DNA from: Prostheceraeus crozeri
Taxonomy: Eukaryota > Platyhelminthes > Polycladida > Euryleptidae
Length of the DNA: 64,000 bases
Direction of reading: 5' to 3'
Assembly: GCA_907163375.1 (NCBI GenBank)
Contig: CAJQUW010008653.1
Location: 310,001 to 374,000 of the forward strand
The position numbers and the translations under genes were made by a program. Under the pieces are notes generated by a model, which saw nothing but the letters and a program-made list of their open reading frames with translations, was not told where the DNA came from and made no database searches. This document shows, piece by piece, positions 11,140 through 22,401 of the stretch (the stretch's first letter is position 1; each line of letters opens with the position of its first letter).

Positions 11140-11891
11140 GATAGATTTGCTATTTCTCTTATTATCATTGGCAAGTAAAAGTAATGAACGATCCATTTTT
11201 AAGGCACTGGCAATTCCATCACTGATAAGTAACGCTGGGTTTTTCAGTTTTTTCAGAAGAACATTTTCAGTTCCTCTAGTCGATTTAAACGTGTGGAATA
11301 GTCGCTGCAGATAACACAAATTCGGCGAGCCAGATTGTAAGGTATTGCACGTTTAACATGACGGGGATGGCAAGATGAAAAGTTTAAATACTGTCTGTAG
11401 TCTTACAATAAATATCAGTTTCTATCTTTTCGCCATTTTTGATAACAAGAATATCTAAAAAAGGAATTTGGTCGTTGCTGACCTCCATCGTAAATGATAT
11501 GTTTTGTGCCAATGGCGGTACCCTTGATTTGTTTATAGTGGTTGTCATCAAATGTAAATGTATTGTTCATTAAAACCATCCTCAAACACTCTAATATAAA
11601 TTCGTGATTAAAACGGGAATCAATGCTATTTGGAAACTGTTCGAGCCAAAATTTCACTGCGGCCAATCCTAAGTTGTGTGGGATATTTGCATACAAACTT
11701 ACCACGTCGAAAGTGACTAGCTTTGTATCAAGAGATGTGTGATCAGGTAAATTGGCCAGAAAATCGAAATCGTCACGTATGTAGCTCTTCATGTGTAAGC
11801 AAAGAGGTTTGAGAATTATGTCCAATAAGTTGCTGAGGCGTTGTGTAGGGGCATTTGGGCTCCCTACGATAGGTCTAAAGGATAAATCCAT
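11140..11891 (-). pseudogene. PLE reverse transcriptase, palm and linker fragment
   Basis: Frame 11891 to 11415 carries PLE RT motifs: RPIVGSPNAPTQRLSN, the catalytic TFDVVSLYANIPH and KQIKGTAIGTK. The frame is then lost just before the position of the second catalytic Asp pair. A further fragment to 11122 (RLFHTFKSTRGTENVLLKKL) is the post-RT region. It is nearly identical to 15001-15730 on the other strand. Confidence 0.8.
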
Positions 11892-11984
11892 AGGACTATG
11901 TACATAAACATAAATGGAATTCTGTTCAGAGATAACACTTTTGATAGTATTGGATTAATGGATTTTTGGCAACCCATAAAAAGT

Positions 11985-12018
11985 AATAATAATAATAATA
12001 ATTATTATTATTATTATC
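11985..12018. repeat. (AAT)n/(ATT)n microsatellite tail of the LINE
   Basis: Runs of AAT followed by ATT triplets form a palindrome-like microsatellite at the LINE 3' end. Expansion from the LINE tail is the likely origin. Confidence 0.85.
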
Positions 12019-14248
12019 TTTATTAGTCCACAGCAATGATTCAGTAGACATGTATGACAGTGAAAGAGACAATATACGTAAGCATACAAGAGCAAAATAC
12101 ATAAGCATGGAGGATTTACAAGTATCTGGATGAACAAAACTGTGTGAAGGAAGATTGGAGTCTGATGGTTTTGGCGAAGTGAGGAGCAATAGGAAGGCGG
12201 TTACGGGGGGTAGGATTCCGGAGGATGAAGCACTCTCGAAGGGGGTGAAGAGAGTCATGTGCTATCATCTTGATTAGGGAGCAACAACTTCTTTCAAGGA
12301 GGGTGTTGTACGTGGGAGTAATGTCAGTACCTATTATGCGGGAGGCTCGCTTTTCAACTGCGGTAATTTTGCGTAGAAGGTAGCTAGGGAGATTGACAAA
12401 AACAGGACCGCAGTACAGAAGTATGGAACGAATGAAGGTGAAATAGGCTTGGCGGAGAACAGAATCACTACAGGAGGCACCCTTAAGGTTCCACAGAATA
12501 AAAAGTCTTTGTGAGGCCTGGGCGACGATTTTCTTAACATGCGCGTTCCACTTCATGTCGGTGGACACGTGCACGCCTAGCATTTTCTGGGTTGACGCTG
12601 ACATTAAATGATCGCCATTGGGGAGAGATATGGGACTGATGGATAGATTGGACTTTGTCACAAAGTTCATGACGGTGCATTTTTTGTTGTTCAGAGGAAG
12701 ACCGTTGGCAGCAGACCAAGAGACGATGTTGTCATACTCGATCTGGAGATAGTCGTCGTCAGAGCATCTCAGAAAATGCAAGATGGTCAGATCATCGGCG
12801 TACATGATTGCAGATGAGTTGCTCTCGACGACGGAGAAACTGTCAATCGCCATGCAGAACGCCAACGGACCGATAACACTTCCTTGTGGGACGCCGGATG
12901 GAGCAGGGTAGGAGTTGGAAAGGCTGCCGGAGACTCGGACAAACTGTTTTCTGTTGCAGAGGAAGTTGCTTATCCAGTTGATGACTGAGTCAGGCAAGAC
13001 GAATTTCGAGCAGGCGTCTATGATGGCACGATGAGGCAACATATCGAACGCCTTCGAAAAGTCAACTGATAACACCCGCACAGCCCCAGATTGTTTGTCC
13101 AGGAATCGCAAGATTCGATCATAAAATAACGTCAAAGCGGATGTCGTGCCTCGCTCGGGGATGTAGGCAAATTGTCTTGGGCTCAACTTGACACGTATGG
13201 CTTGGAGAATCCACTTCTGCGAGATGATGGTTTCAAGGCACTTCGACAAGATGGGAAGATTAGAGATTGGGCGATAATGTTCGGGAGCCGTAGGATTGGG
13301 ATGCTTGGGAATGGGCACAACATTAGCGCATTTGAAGCAGGTAGGTACGATGCCGGACTGGATACTCCAGTTGAATATCAGAGACACTGCAGGGGATAAA
13401 GTGTCAGAGAATTCTCGGTAGACCCAAAACGGGATGCCATCCGGACCAGGACACTTCTTTTTGATTTTCAAAAGTGTAGAGGAAACCTCACTGATGGAAA
13501 TCGTTAGTTGTCGAGTCACTGCTTCGGATTTGGGATCAAGAGAGCTGCTGGAAATTGCTGAAGGGACGCTGTCGTTGGTAGTCTGTGGTGGGGAGAGCGG
13601 AGAATATACCGATGCAAAGTAATCAGCCAGTTGTTGCGCTGTGAAGGGACTTTGTTTAGCCCTGGTTGTTTTTGGGTCCTCACATCTACTGACAGATTTG
13701 ATGGCCTTCCAAATGGCTCTGGAGTCTTTTGAGGATACTGCATGCTTGACATAATTTGTCTTAAGAGCTTTGCAGTGCTGGATCACCTCCTCACGAAGAC
13801 GTTCGTACTTTAAAGTCTTTCCCTTCTTGAAAGCTCTGTCTCGGTCGTCAATGAGAACCTTCAGCGATGCTCTCATCCAGGGGGGATCTGTTTCGCGGAG
13901 GCGGATAATACGGGGAGGGAAGCACGAGTCGTAAAGAGCGAAGAGACAGGATTGAAACAGTTCAGTCGCAGAATCAAGTGAATGTTCGGAACGAACAAGC
14001 GCGCACCAGTCAAACTGTTGTATCAAATGGCTAAATCTGGCCTTGTTGTACTTTGACATCCTTCGGACAGTTTGTTTCACAACGGGAGGTCTGTTAGGAC
14101 TGTGAGACCACAAGATTGCAATATGGTCAGATCTACCTATAGGGCTGAGGCGTTGAGGAGCAACAGAAGTCGAGACGTTTGTGAAAATTTGATCGAGAGT
14201 GTTACCGGAGAGAGTAGGGAAGTCGACAATGGGTGTGGTTCCATTTTA
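11986..14248 (-). mobile_element. CR1-like LINE inserted in a PLE
   Basis: The element lies between two PLE halves, with the 3' end at low coordinates marked by an (AAT)n/(ATT)n tail and CTAATAAAG just upstream. It is 5'-truncated within the endonuclease domain. The target duplication is very short (TA, perhaps AGTA). The long RT frame remains open, so the insertion is younger than most elements in the window. Confidence 0.85.
12116..14230 (-). CDS. LINE ORF2: endonuclease C-terminus plus reverse transcriptase
   Basis: The open frame of about 700 residues starts with the end of an AP-type endonuclease (LSGNTLDQIFTN, then SPIGRSDHIAILWSH, holding the conserved SDH). The RT domain follows at about residues 220-500 of the frame: GPDGIPFWVYREF, HYRPISNLPILSK, VLSVDFSKAFDMLPH, SGVPQGSVIGP and the catalytic IMYADDLTIL. 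The C-terminal tail (KITAVEKRASRIIG to CSSRYL) is of the CR1/jockey kind. The product would nick DNA and copy the LINE RNA at the nick. The copy lacks the first half of the endonuclease and any ORF1. Confidence 0.88.
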   Translation of the reverse strand: MVDFPTLSGNTLDQIFTNVSTSVAPQRLSPIGRSDHIAILWSHSPNRPPVVKQTVRRMSKYNKARFSHLIQQFDWCALVRSEHSLDSATELFQSCLFALYDSCFPPRIIRLRETDPPWMRASLKVLIDDRDRAFKKGKTLKYERLREEVIQHCKALKTNYVKHAVSSKDSRAIWKAIKSVSRCEDPKTTRAKQSPFTAQQLADYFASVYSPLSPPQTTNDSVPSAISSSSLDPKSEAVTRQLTISISEVSSTLLKIKKKCPGPDGIPFWVYREFSDTLSPAVSLIFNWSIQSGIVPTCFKCANVVPIPKHPNPTAPEHYRPISNLPILSKCLETIISQKWILQAIRVKLSPRQFAYIPERGTTSALTLFYDRILRFLDKQSGAVRVLSVDFSKAFDMLPHRAIIDACSKFVLPDSVINWISNFLCNRKQFVRVSGSLSNSYPAPSGVPQGSVIGPLAFCMAIDSFSVVESNSSAIMYADDLTILHFLRCSDDDYLQIEYDNIVSWSAANGLPLNNKKCTVMNFVTKSNLSISPISLPNGDHLMSASTQKMLGVHVSTDMKWNAHVKKIVAQASQRLFILWNLKGASCSDSVLRQAYFTFIRSILLYCGPVFVNLPSYLLRKITAVEKRASRIIGTDITPTYNTLLERSCCSLIKMIAHDSLHPLRECFILRNPTPRNRLPIAPHFAKTIRLQSSFTQFCSSRYL

Positions 14249-14834
14249 CTGCTGGTAAATTCAAATTTAGTCAAGTAATCTTTTTCTTTTTTGGTCAAAT
14301 CAGATGTGAAAGTTTGGATAGTCCTTTTTATTCTGCTCATGATTTTGCTGTCTTCGTTCACTTTCAGCTTTTCATAAAATTCTCCATTACTTAACATTTC
14401 CAGAATTTTGCTTTCATAATACAATTTGTCCATTAGAATGATAGCGCCTCCTTTGTCTGCTTATTTAAGAATTAGATTTGAATCATTCCTCAACGATTCT
14501 GAGGCAACTTGCTCGTTATTAGTAAGATTCCTTCTCGTATTAACTGCACTTTCTTTTGATAAATCTATTGCTTCTAGCATTTCACAGACATTATCCAACA
14601 CTATTTCTTCCCTTTGGAGTTAAACGATGACTTGTTTTGAGGCTCGGTTTCATTTTTTTGTTCAATGGTATGAAAGTATTCAGTCAGTCTTAATTTTCTT
14701 GCATAATGCTTCAAGTCAACACTGAGTTCCTGATTGTTTTTATTAGGTGTAGGGGGGAATTTCAAGTCCTTATTCAGGAAAATCATGAGCAGAATAAAAA
14801 GGACTATCCAAACTTTCACATCTGATTTGACCAA
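14249..14834 (-). pseudogene. PLE N-terminal region fragment
   Basis: The minus strand encodes the typical pre-RT part of a PLE: LILK, then ADKGGAIILMDKLYYESKILEM, then DLTKKEKDYLTKFEF, with stops in between. ADKGG is the conserved block just upstream of RT motif 1. From 14780 up to 14834 the frame runs into the inverted second copy and is not PLE coding sequence in this orientation. Confidence 0.65.
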
Positions 14835-15447
14835 AAAAGAAAAAGATTACTTAACTAAATTTGAATTTACCAGCAGTACTTTTTATGGGTTGCCAAAAAT
14901 CCATTAATCCAATACTATCAAAAGTGTTATCTCTGAACAGAATTCCATTTATGTTTATGTACATAGTCCTATAGATTTATCCTTTAGACCTATCGTAGGG
15001 AGCCCAAATGCCCCTACACAACGCCTCAGCAACTTATTGGACATAATTCTCAAACCTCTTTGCTTACACATGAAGAGCTACATACGTGACGATTTCGATT
15101 TTCTGGCCAATTTACCTGATCACACATCTCTTGATACAAAGCTAGTCACTTTCGACGTGGTAAGTTTGTATGCAAATATCCCACACAACTTAGGATTGGC
15201 CGCAGTGAAATTTTGGCTCGAACAGTTTCCAAATAGCATTGATTCCCGTTTTAATCACGAATTTATATTAGAGTGTTTGAGGATGGTTTTAATGAACAAT
15301 ACATTTACATTTGATGACAACCACTATAAACAAATCAAGGGTACCGCCATTGGCACAAAACATATCATTTACGATGGAGGTCAGCAACGACCAAATTCCT
15401 TTTTTAGATATTCTTGTTATCAAAAATGGCGAAAAGATAGAAACTGA
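14785..15447 (+). pseudogene. PLE reverse transcriptase region
   Basis: The frames encode the pre-RT block (DLTKKEKDYLTKFEF) and the RT palm: PRLSN-like QRLSNLLDIILKPL, catalytic TFDVVSLYANIPH and KQIKGTAIGTK. The frame is lost before the second catalytic motif. The fragment is a near-perfect match to 11415-11985 on the minus strand, so the two copies arose together or one was copied from the other recently. Confidence 0.8.
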
Positions 15448-15542
15448 TATTTATTGTAAGACTACAGACAGTATTTAAACTTTTCATCTTGCCATCCCCG
15501 TCATGTTAAACGTGCAATACCTTACAATCTGGCTCGCCGAAT

Positions 15543-16305
15543 TTGTGTTATCTGCAGCGACTATTCCACACGTTTAAATCGACTAGAGGAACTGAAAATG
15601 TTCTTCTGAAAAAACTGAAAAACCCAGCGTTACTTATCAGTGATGGAATTACCAGTGCCTTAAAAATGGATCGTTCATTACTTTTACTTGCCAATGATAA
15701 TAAGAGAAATAGCAAATCTATCATTCCATTTGTTCATACACATAACCCTCGAATATTTTGCCTATTATTTCACATACCAACTCAATCCTACAAAATGACG
15801 AACAGACCAAGGAGATTTTCAAGGATACTACTTTTATCAACAGCCGTAGACAATCTAAAAAGCTCAAGAGACTCTTGTGTCCTTCAAAATTTGTTAAACA
15901 GCAGGAGACTCATATGGTGAAAAGATGTAAAAATTCCCGTTGTGGAACATGTGATGTTATACTTGAAAGTTCGCAGTACAACTTTAATAAACTATATTTC
16001 GAATAAAAGACCAAATGTCATGCTCAACCCAAAATGTCATCTATGTACTTACCTGTGTGGGATGCAACCAATATTACATCAGAGAGACGGGAAACATGGT
16101 TAGAGAACGAACGAGGATACACAAGGAACAAATAATTCATCCTGAACATCGAAAAATTAAAGTTAGTGAACATATTGACACTTGTGGAGGACAGAAATTC
16201 ACTATTTTTCCATTTTACAAAGTAAATAATGGTGATAGAGTTATTCGACGCTGCAAAGAACGTTTTTTCATTAACAAATTTAATCCCAAATTGAATAGTT
16301 TGTGA
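15543..16305 (+). pseudogene. PLE linker and GIY-YIG endonuclease
   Basis: Broken frames carry the post-RT region (RLFHTFKSTRGTENVLL), then the linker with the PLE zinc-like motif (CKNSRCGTC near 15925-15955). The GIY-YIG domain is at 16015-16305: NVIYVLTCVGCNQYYIRETGNMVRERTR, later RRCKERFFINKFNPKLNSL. In the second core motif Gly is replaced by Arg (YYIRETG for YIGET), which would be expected to harm nuclease activity. Confidence 0.8.
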
Positions 16306-16635
16306 AGAATTTTAATAGTTTTCTTACATAGAAATATCTCCTATTTCCTTCCCTTATGAATATCCATTGCGAGAAATATCATCCATCTTAACTGCCATGA
16401 TATCCATGTAAATTTTTGAATTCCATGCAATCTATAATGAACTTGATCAATCCACTTACTTTTTGACTTCATAAAATCGTTGTTATTTGCACCTGAAGAT
16501 TAGAAAGCGCTTGTGCAATTTTCTGAGTTTTCTTGCCTTCAAACTGAATTGAATTAATACTATAATTTTACCAATTGTTGTGATCTACATTTTCATTAAT
16601 ATATATATATCTTATTTATATATATATATATAGTG

Positions 16636-16860
16636 GATGTTATAATTTACTTCTGCGTCATGTAATTTCCAGATGTGCTTAGATAGTGATGTTTCATTCT
16701 TATATCCCTGAGATTTCTTGTGGTTACGATACGTGGTCTTAACATCGCCTTCGCACATTCCGATGTAGATTTTTGCATTTTCATTTTGTTTGAGGACTTG
16801 ACTGTAGCCTTATAAACAACACACTTTTGAAGACTTTGGCCATTAAGCGGACAGTCCAGT
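16636..16860 (-). pseudogene. GIY-YIG domain fragment of another PLE
   Basis: Read on the minus strand with one frameshift, the segment gives CPLNGQSLQKCVVYKATV and then IYIGMCEGDVKTTYRNHKKS followed by TSLSKHIWKLHDAEVNYNI. This is the GIY-YIG type seen in some PLEs (CPLNG opening, YIG, Arg-x-x-x-His and SKHIW blocks), clearly different from the copies at 10.6 and 16.1 kb. No RT is adjacent. Confidence 0.6.
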
Positions 16861-16924
16861 TAAATATGCATAGTAAAGAGAGATAAACTCAAAATGGGAA
16901 ATGAATATATACCAAAAGTTGTAT

Positions 16925-17215
16925 CCAAAGAAAACTCAACAACTTTTTCCCAACCGGCTCAGCTCTATGAGCCTTCTCAAGTGAAATTCAATGGAAATAA
17001 GACATAGATTTATGAGCAAGTACATCATGCAAAATTAAAAGTCTGCTGAGTTCATAGAAATGAAGTTTGTCTCCTTTCTACGCCAATTTAAGGGCTGAAA
17101 TGTAGATTCATTAAATGAATGTCTACAGTTGTTATAATAATTTCTGAAAGACTACCTACTTGTATAATGATTTTTTGTTTTCTACAACATTTTCTCATGT
17201 TGGTGAAGCTATTTA
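16925..17215 (+). repeat. Left arm of an inverted repeat
   Basis: About 290 bases match the reverse complement of 18020-18315 with only scattered differences. The outer part (CCAACCGGCTCAGCTCTATGAGCC, in two blocks) resembles the stem II region of PLE terminal sequences, so the pair may be PLE pseudo-LTR relics in opposite orientation. Confidence 0.75.
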
Positions 17216-18019
17216 ACTTCACCGCGTGTGTGCCGACAAATAAAAGCGTCACTTGTATCAATGATTCGAGAATTATATTGAGTTCGCAGCATTTACATAT
17301 CTATACATCTATACATTACAGATTTATTTAATGAATAAAAACAACCACATTTAATCGCAGCACGGTGACTGCTGTGTTGCGACACTCCAGCCGCCAAAAA
17401 TCCTATATACAAAATATTACACACACATATATACGTAAGTATAGTTCTGCACTTTCAGGTGTCTGCATCGATCGACTTGTGAGAACTTGAGTAGAAGAAA
17501 ATCATGTAGTATGTGGAAGTTACTCAGAAAACTTCACACATCGTAGACGCATCAATCAAATGTCAATAAAATCACTGAAGCATATAATTCATTGAGTGAA
17601 TAAAAAATATCAGTGCACCGGAACGCAGCTGATTCACATCATGAAAGGTAAATTGTTGTCACCTAATGAAATATGCAATGTGCTCCCTAAAAAAAATACA
17701 ATCAGTAATATTATTGATTACAGGATTGTTTCATTAAGAAGTGACACCGTTATTAGTCACTTAAGTCATTATCGCAATCATTGTCAATAAACTCACTGCT
17801 CATATTCTTTTGATACATATTCAGCAGCTTTTCGTTTGCTACACTTTTTGCTTATCTTCCTCGTACTCGCGGATTACTTTCTTCATGTTCTTTTGCGTTT
17901 AGTTCGTGTTTCATAGTTAGCCAGTTCTGCATGTTCCATTGTTTCGAGCGGGAATAGTAAATTGATTATTGATTATTTAATTATAAACTGAAAGTTATAG
18001 TAATGATGTAATTAGCCAA
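17216..18019. other. Spacer between inverted repeat arms
   Basis: No domain is recognised. A plus-strand frame at 17596-17790 and minus-strand basic stretches near 17840-17950 (ELANYETRTKRKRT) look coding-like but are too short to name; they could be PLE N-terminal debris. Confidence 0.35.
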
Positions 18020-18315
18020 CGAAATAACTTCACCAGCATGAGAAAATGTTGTAGAAAACAAGAAAATCATTATACAAGTAGGTAGTCTTGCAAAAATTAT
18101 TATAACAACTGTAGACATTCATTTAATGAATCTACATTTCAGCCCTCAAATTGGCGTAGAAAGGAAACAAACTTCATTTCTATGAACCCAGCAGACTTTT
18201 AATTTTGCATGATGTACTTGCTCATAAATCTATGTCTTATTTCCATTGAATTTCACTTGAGAAGGCTCATAGATCTGAAGCCGGTTGGGAAAAAGTTGTT
18301 GAGTTTTCTTTGCTT
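18020..18315 (-). repeat. Right arm of the inverted repeat
   Basis: Reverse complement of 16925-17215. Differences are mainly point changes, consistent with a moderately young duplication. Confidence 0.75.
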
Positions 18316-19047
18316 ATAATTTTTGGTGTGTATATGTATTTGGTGTAGAACCAATTCTCAGGCACGAGGATGTTGCTCAGTACCTGTATCAGATCGCATT
18401 TACAAATACCAAGTGTAGTTCAGAGTGTTTTCCTTGCAATTACTAGTACATTTACAGTAATTGGCAATTGTATTCAATTATTTACATTTACATAAGTAAG
18501 TCTGAGCAACTCACACAAATCTAATATAGGCCTACTTGTAATCTTGAGATCTCGGCATTCTGAAAATATTGAACTCGAGATCTTGAGATTTACAAACGAG
18601 ATCGAGAATGAATTCAGTTATTTGACAATTAATTCCTATGTTAAATCCAATGATATCAATACACAAATTACAGCTCAGGGTTCTCATATTACATCTCTTA
18701 AAACTGATAATGAGCTTGACAACTCATTCAATAGGTTGGACATCTTAAAAACGTAATAAAATGATGGCCTTTGGAAGAACAAAAAAATCATGTATTTTAC
18801 TTTAAGACATTTTTAAAGCCTTAAGAACAATGGCACGACTTCAAATTTCATTATTTAGCTATTTTCACTACTTTCGTGTATTCTTTGGTCCGTGACTTTT
18901 TCGTGTATTTGATTTTGGGGTGTCATGTATCCAAAATTGGACATTATATTTATCCCATCTAAATCATCTAACTATAAATCTGAAATGCTGATAAACGAAA
19001 TGTACGATGGTACCATATTTCTTCAAGTTTCCTACTGACCTTGGTGA
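18316..19047. other. Intergenic, no gene recognised
   Basis: One 70-residue plus-strand frame (18544-18756) is helix-prone and polar but matches nothing I know. No repeats stand out. Confidence 0.35.
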
Positions 19048-19132
19048 TCAGTATTTTTGCATATGCTCGGTAATGTACAGCCGTAAATGGATAGATTTAA
19101 AAAAACCGCGCAGAGCTAGCACGGAAAATGTA

Positions 19133-19290
19133 TTACCTTCCAACGTCCGAGGAGTGTCGACTTTCTTAGCATCAAAGATTTCTTTCTTCGATTCACTCAG
19201 CTTTGTTTCAGATTCATTGCCAATTTTATCTAAAATTGCGATTAGCAGTGGATGTAGAGAAACTGCAAAACTATGCTGCAGACCTATCAT
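19133..19290 (-). CDS. Possible host exon
   Basis: Within a minus-strand frame (19326-19048), an acceptor-like GGTCTGCAG near 19280 and a donor GTAATACA near 19132 bound a plausible exon. It encodes a hydrophobic start (HPLLIAILDKIG) followed by a charged helix (ETKLSESKKEIFDAKKVDTPRTLEG). No family is recognised. Splice borders are the only support, so this is weak. Confidence 0.25.
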
Positions 19291-19894
19291 AAAATTTACG
19301 CAATTGTATGCGGTAGATTGCACCATTGCGTTACATTTTACATGGAAAGTACAATTTTCTTTGTTATGGCAGGATGCTAATCAATGCAAAGTCACTAATC
19401 TTAATGACAAATGAAGCAAGTGCTTAAAATTGAAGAAATCTTGTGGAAATTTGCATTCCTGAATGAGTGATGCTTTCCCCACAATCACATGAATGGTGTA
19501 AATGTTTAGTGCACTACAAAGAAAGTAGAAATTATATTCTTCTCCTATTACAGAATTTGTTTTTTGAGCATTGTAACATGATGACCACCTGCGAGCGAGA
19601 AGTCTTTGTGCGCACGTGCTCTACCTTTCGACGATTCAGGCTTCATCGAGATGTGAACCTTGTCATTTGAGGAAACAGGTGTGCAGATTATGTCAAGATA
19701 CCATCATCAGATGCATTGATGACTGATATCCCATCCCTCTCATTTCACGCGCAATTTAAGACCATTCAGTACCGGCTTCTATTCAAAATCGATGAAAACA
19801 TGTCATCACAATCATCATAATTTTGTATGCATGCACCATCTCTCCACCTGCAAACAAGTGAACTCGTCTATCACTTTGTGACAATTATTTCGTA

Positions 19895-20640
19895 ATTCTA
19901 GATTTGAGTAAAGGTGTGAAATCTTCCATAATTCATAAGCGATTGAATATTTCGCATTCTCTTGCCTCTGTTATCAAGAAAAACAAGGATGCTGTTTTGA
20001 AACGGTTCGAAGCTGGTGAGTAACATACACAACAGTCAAGTAAGAAGTGCAGCTACGAAGAACTCGATCGAACAGGTCTCAACGGCGAACCTACAAGGAT
20101 GAACTGGCTTTATTTTCTACGGCAACAAGCGATCAAACTTGCTAAGAAAGCAAATTTAGGAGATTTGATGAAGCAAAAGTTGATTTCAATTGGATCAATC
20201 GCTTCAAGAAAAGACATTCCATAGTGTCAATATTCAGCATGGAGAAGCGTCATCTGTGGATCCCAACGACGTTGCTAACTGACAAGAAAAGAGCTTATAG
20301 CTTATCAGAAATTCGACGTGGATTTCCCAATATGCATATTACGAATGCGGACGTATGTGGAAGGTGCTACCGAATAGAACACTGGCATTCAAGGAAGAAA
20401 AGTGAAGTGGAGGTAAGCATGCCAAGAACAGTATATCTGTTTTTGTCGGAGCCAGTACCGACAAGGTGCCATTATTTCATTACAAGATCATCAATGACAT
20501 GGTTTTTTGAAAATTTGGGTTTACTAACAATTTGGATAAAGAAACATATTTTATCAGCACGATGGTATATTACCAAATCCGAACACTGCTGTATTTGTTT
20601 AAATTCAATTTCTTCAAAACAAGCTACATAATTTTCATTT
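19895..20640 (+). pseudogene. pogo/Tigger-type transposase, decayed
   Basis: Several frames together carry Tigger signatures in the right order. First comes a CENP-B-like HTH (SIIHKRLNISHSLASVIKKNKD), then the second DNA-binding helix (FNWINRFKKRHSI), then GEASSVD and the DDE block region: ITNADVCG where intact members have the catalytic FNADETG, then LPNRTLAFKEEK. The catalytic Glu of NADE is not preserved in the visible frame. At least four frame changes or stops separate the blocks. No terminal repeats were located. Confidence 0.65.
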
Positions 20641-22401
20641 AGAATGGCTACAAAGGTAATCTAACATTCACACACAGTCCTACTTTATCTAGTAAGCTAT
20701 ATCTGGTAATTTATACTGAAATCGGCAGCTTTATATAACATCTCCCACCAAGGGCCGCGATCAACAAATTAGCCGCCTAAGCAAAGGTAGGCTTACCGAA
20801 CCTGAAGTGCAATAGTATCTTGTCTCTACCTGCTTCCGTATTGATGATGCAACGCGATAACGCTCCGTGGGATTTGTCAACTATTCATCATACATGCATA
20901 GTTTTATCTATTTATTTATCATTATCTATTTGTATATCTGTAGAACACATTCTTTTTTATGGATATGTTTTCATCGATGTCAAAACAATTGTCTTTTATA
21001 TATTTTCTCGGTCTCTTTAGTGTCAACTGCACATACCAGGGTGACTCTCATACACTAGGTGATGACTAACTTTAAGTGCGCTTACACGTACAACTTTACT
21101 GCTGACACTTTTTGATTCATGATAAGCCAGAAGAGAATGAACAAACAATTTGAATAAACGAATTTCAACAACTTTATCATCATTTATTAAAGTGGTATTG
21201 GCTGGACTCCGACTGGTGACGGACAAAGCACAATTATTGAAGGTTTGTATTTGTTTAAATTGGTCAAATGATGCAACATTTCACCGTTTTGCCTTGAAAG
21301 ATAAAAATTTGCTCACAATTGACTTCATCAGAGATTCTGTACTTAACTTTCAATCGAAGAGATTTTATAACGAAGAGAATGCCTTTCATTCAAGGATACA
21401 GAGACAACACATGGTGAAAATACATTGAAGCGCACCATATTAATTTCAAGCCCATCGAAAAATATACATCTACATAACACACTTTAGCTAAAACTTATCG
21501 AACGTAAACTAAACAAATATCTCAGAAACGGTTCCTAATGAACCTCGCGGGTCCCAAGAAATCATTGCGAGGTGGTCATTGCCCGCGGTTCGCATGATGT
21601 GGTACTCGCAGGCTTCCTTGCTTCAGATGGTACTAAGAACAGTTCTGCATCTTACGTTTTACACTCCATAGGAACCTTTGTCAATACAATTTCTAAGCGG
21701 GACCCATTTTGACTTGACATCTATAAAAGCAACAACATCAAATGAGCTATTTTTCGTTTAGCTTACCAGCATTCATTTCAAGATTGTTTCCCTCCAATTC
21801 GTAAGCAGGATTTATTGCTAAAATTCAAAAGTTTTACGCGGTTTATTATTTACAAAATTGTCGAAATCAGGGATATCATGCTAAGTTGCTTCGTCAGCTC
21901 TATAGAAATCAAACAATGTCAATGCAACGATGTGGGTACCTTTATCTCGTGAAAACAGTTGCTCAAAATTAAAAGAACCCCTGAAATAATGTTTCAGCTA
22001 TCATAGAAGGCATCTGCTTATAAGGTTTTTGAAATGGACATCATCAAGGTTTTGCAGACATTGTTTGTGGATCATCGCTCAGACTACAGCTGCATGTTTG
22101 GGTGTCTGATATGGTTTCGAACGGCTCCAAAACATTAGCATATTTAGAGGATAGGAAACATCAAATGGAAAAATTGGGAATTTGCTCAGCCTAAACTTAA
22201 ACACTTGATCTCCGTTCTCTTAAGGACCATGATCTGAAAACGATATTAGTTACTTGATTATGAGAAAAACAAGTAACTTCACAAGATAAGATGCTATTCT
22301 ATTATCTTTTTCTATCTTTGTCTTGCTTTTTCGAACTTATTTTCTTATTTAGTGTTCCTAAATTAATTTCTAAATTAATTAGTTAAATAAATTGAGCTTA
22401 T
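20641..22401. other. Intergenic, no gene recognised
   Basis: Small frames at 20820-21058 are hydrophobic and low in complexity. The frame at 21150-21428 (92 residues) is basic and unrecognised. No repeats or RNA genes seen. Confidence 0.35.

Larger units (their letters stand above)
11140..14780 (-). mobile_element. PLE copy, 5'-truncated, split by a LINE
   Basis: PLE sequence runs on the minus strand from 14780 to 14249 and resumes from 11985 to 11140. The two parts are separated by the LINE at 11986-14248. The pieces match the plus-strand PLE at 14782-15740 almost base for base, including the sequence across the LINE insertion point (CCAGCAGTACTTTTTATGGG in the uninterrupted copy). Both copies are 5'-truncated and meet head to head at 14780/14782, an arrangement known for Penelope elements, which often carry an inverted, truncated neighbour. 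Confidence 0.8.
14782..16520 (+). mobile_element. PLE copy, 5'-truncated, plus strand
   Basis: The copy begins abruptly at 14782 within the pre-RT region (KIMSRIKRTIQTF) and continues through RT, linker and GIY-YIG to a terminal region near 16520. TTGCAC CTGAAGA ... GTGCAA at 16487-16518 forms a small hairpin containing a hammerhead-type CUGAAGA core. It is the longest PLE copy in the window, though its frame is broken several times. Confidence 0.8.

Noticed and set aside
12000-12018. CRISPR-like or satellite array from the repeated triplets
   Set aside because: It is a plain trinucleotide run at a LINE tail in a eukaryotic context; no CRISPR array with spacers occurs anywhere in the window.
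13172-13622. Plus-strand frames inside the LINE
   Set aside because: Complement of the RT domain; no family resemblance.
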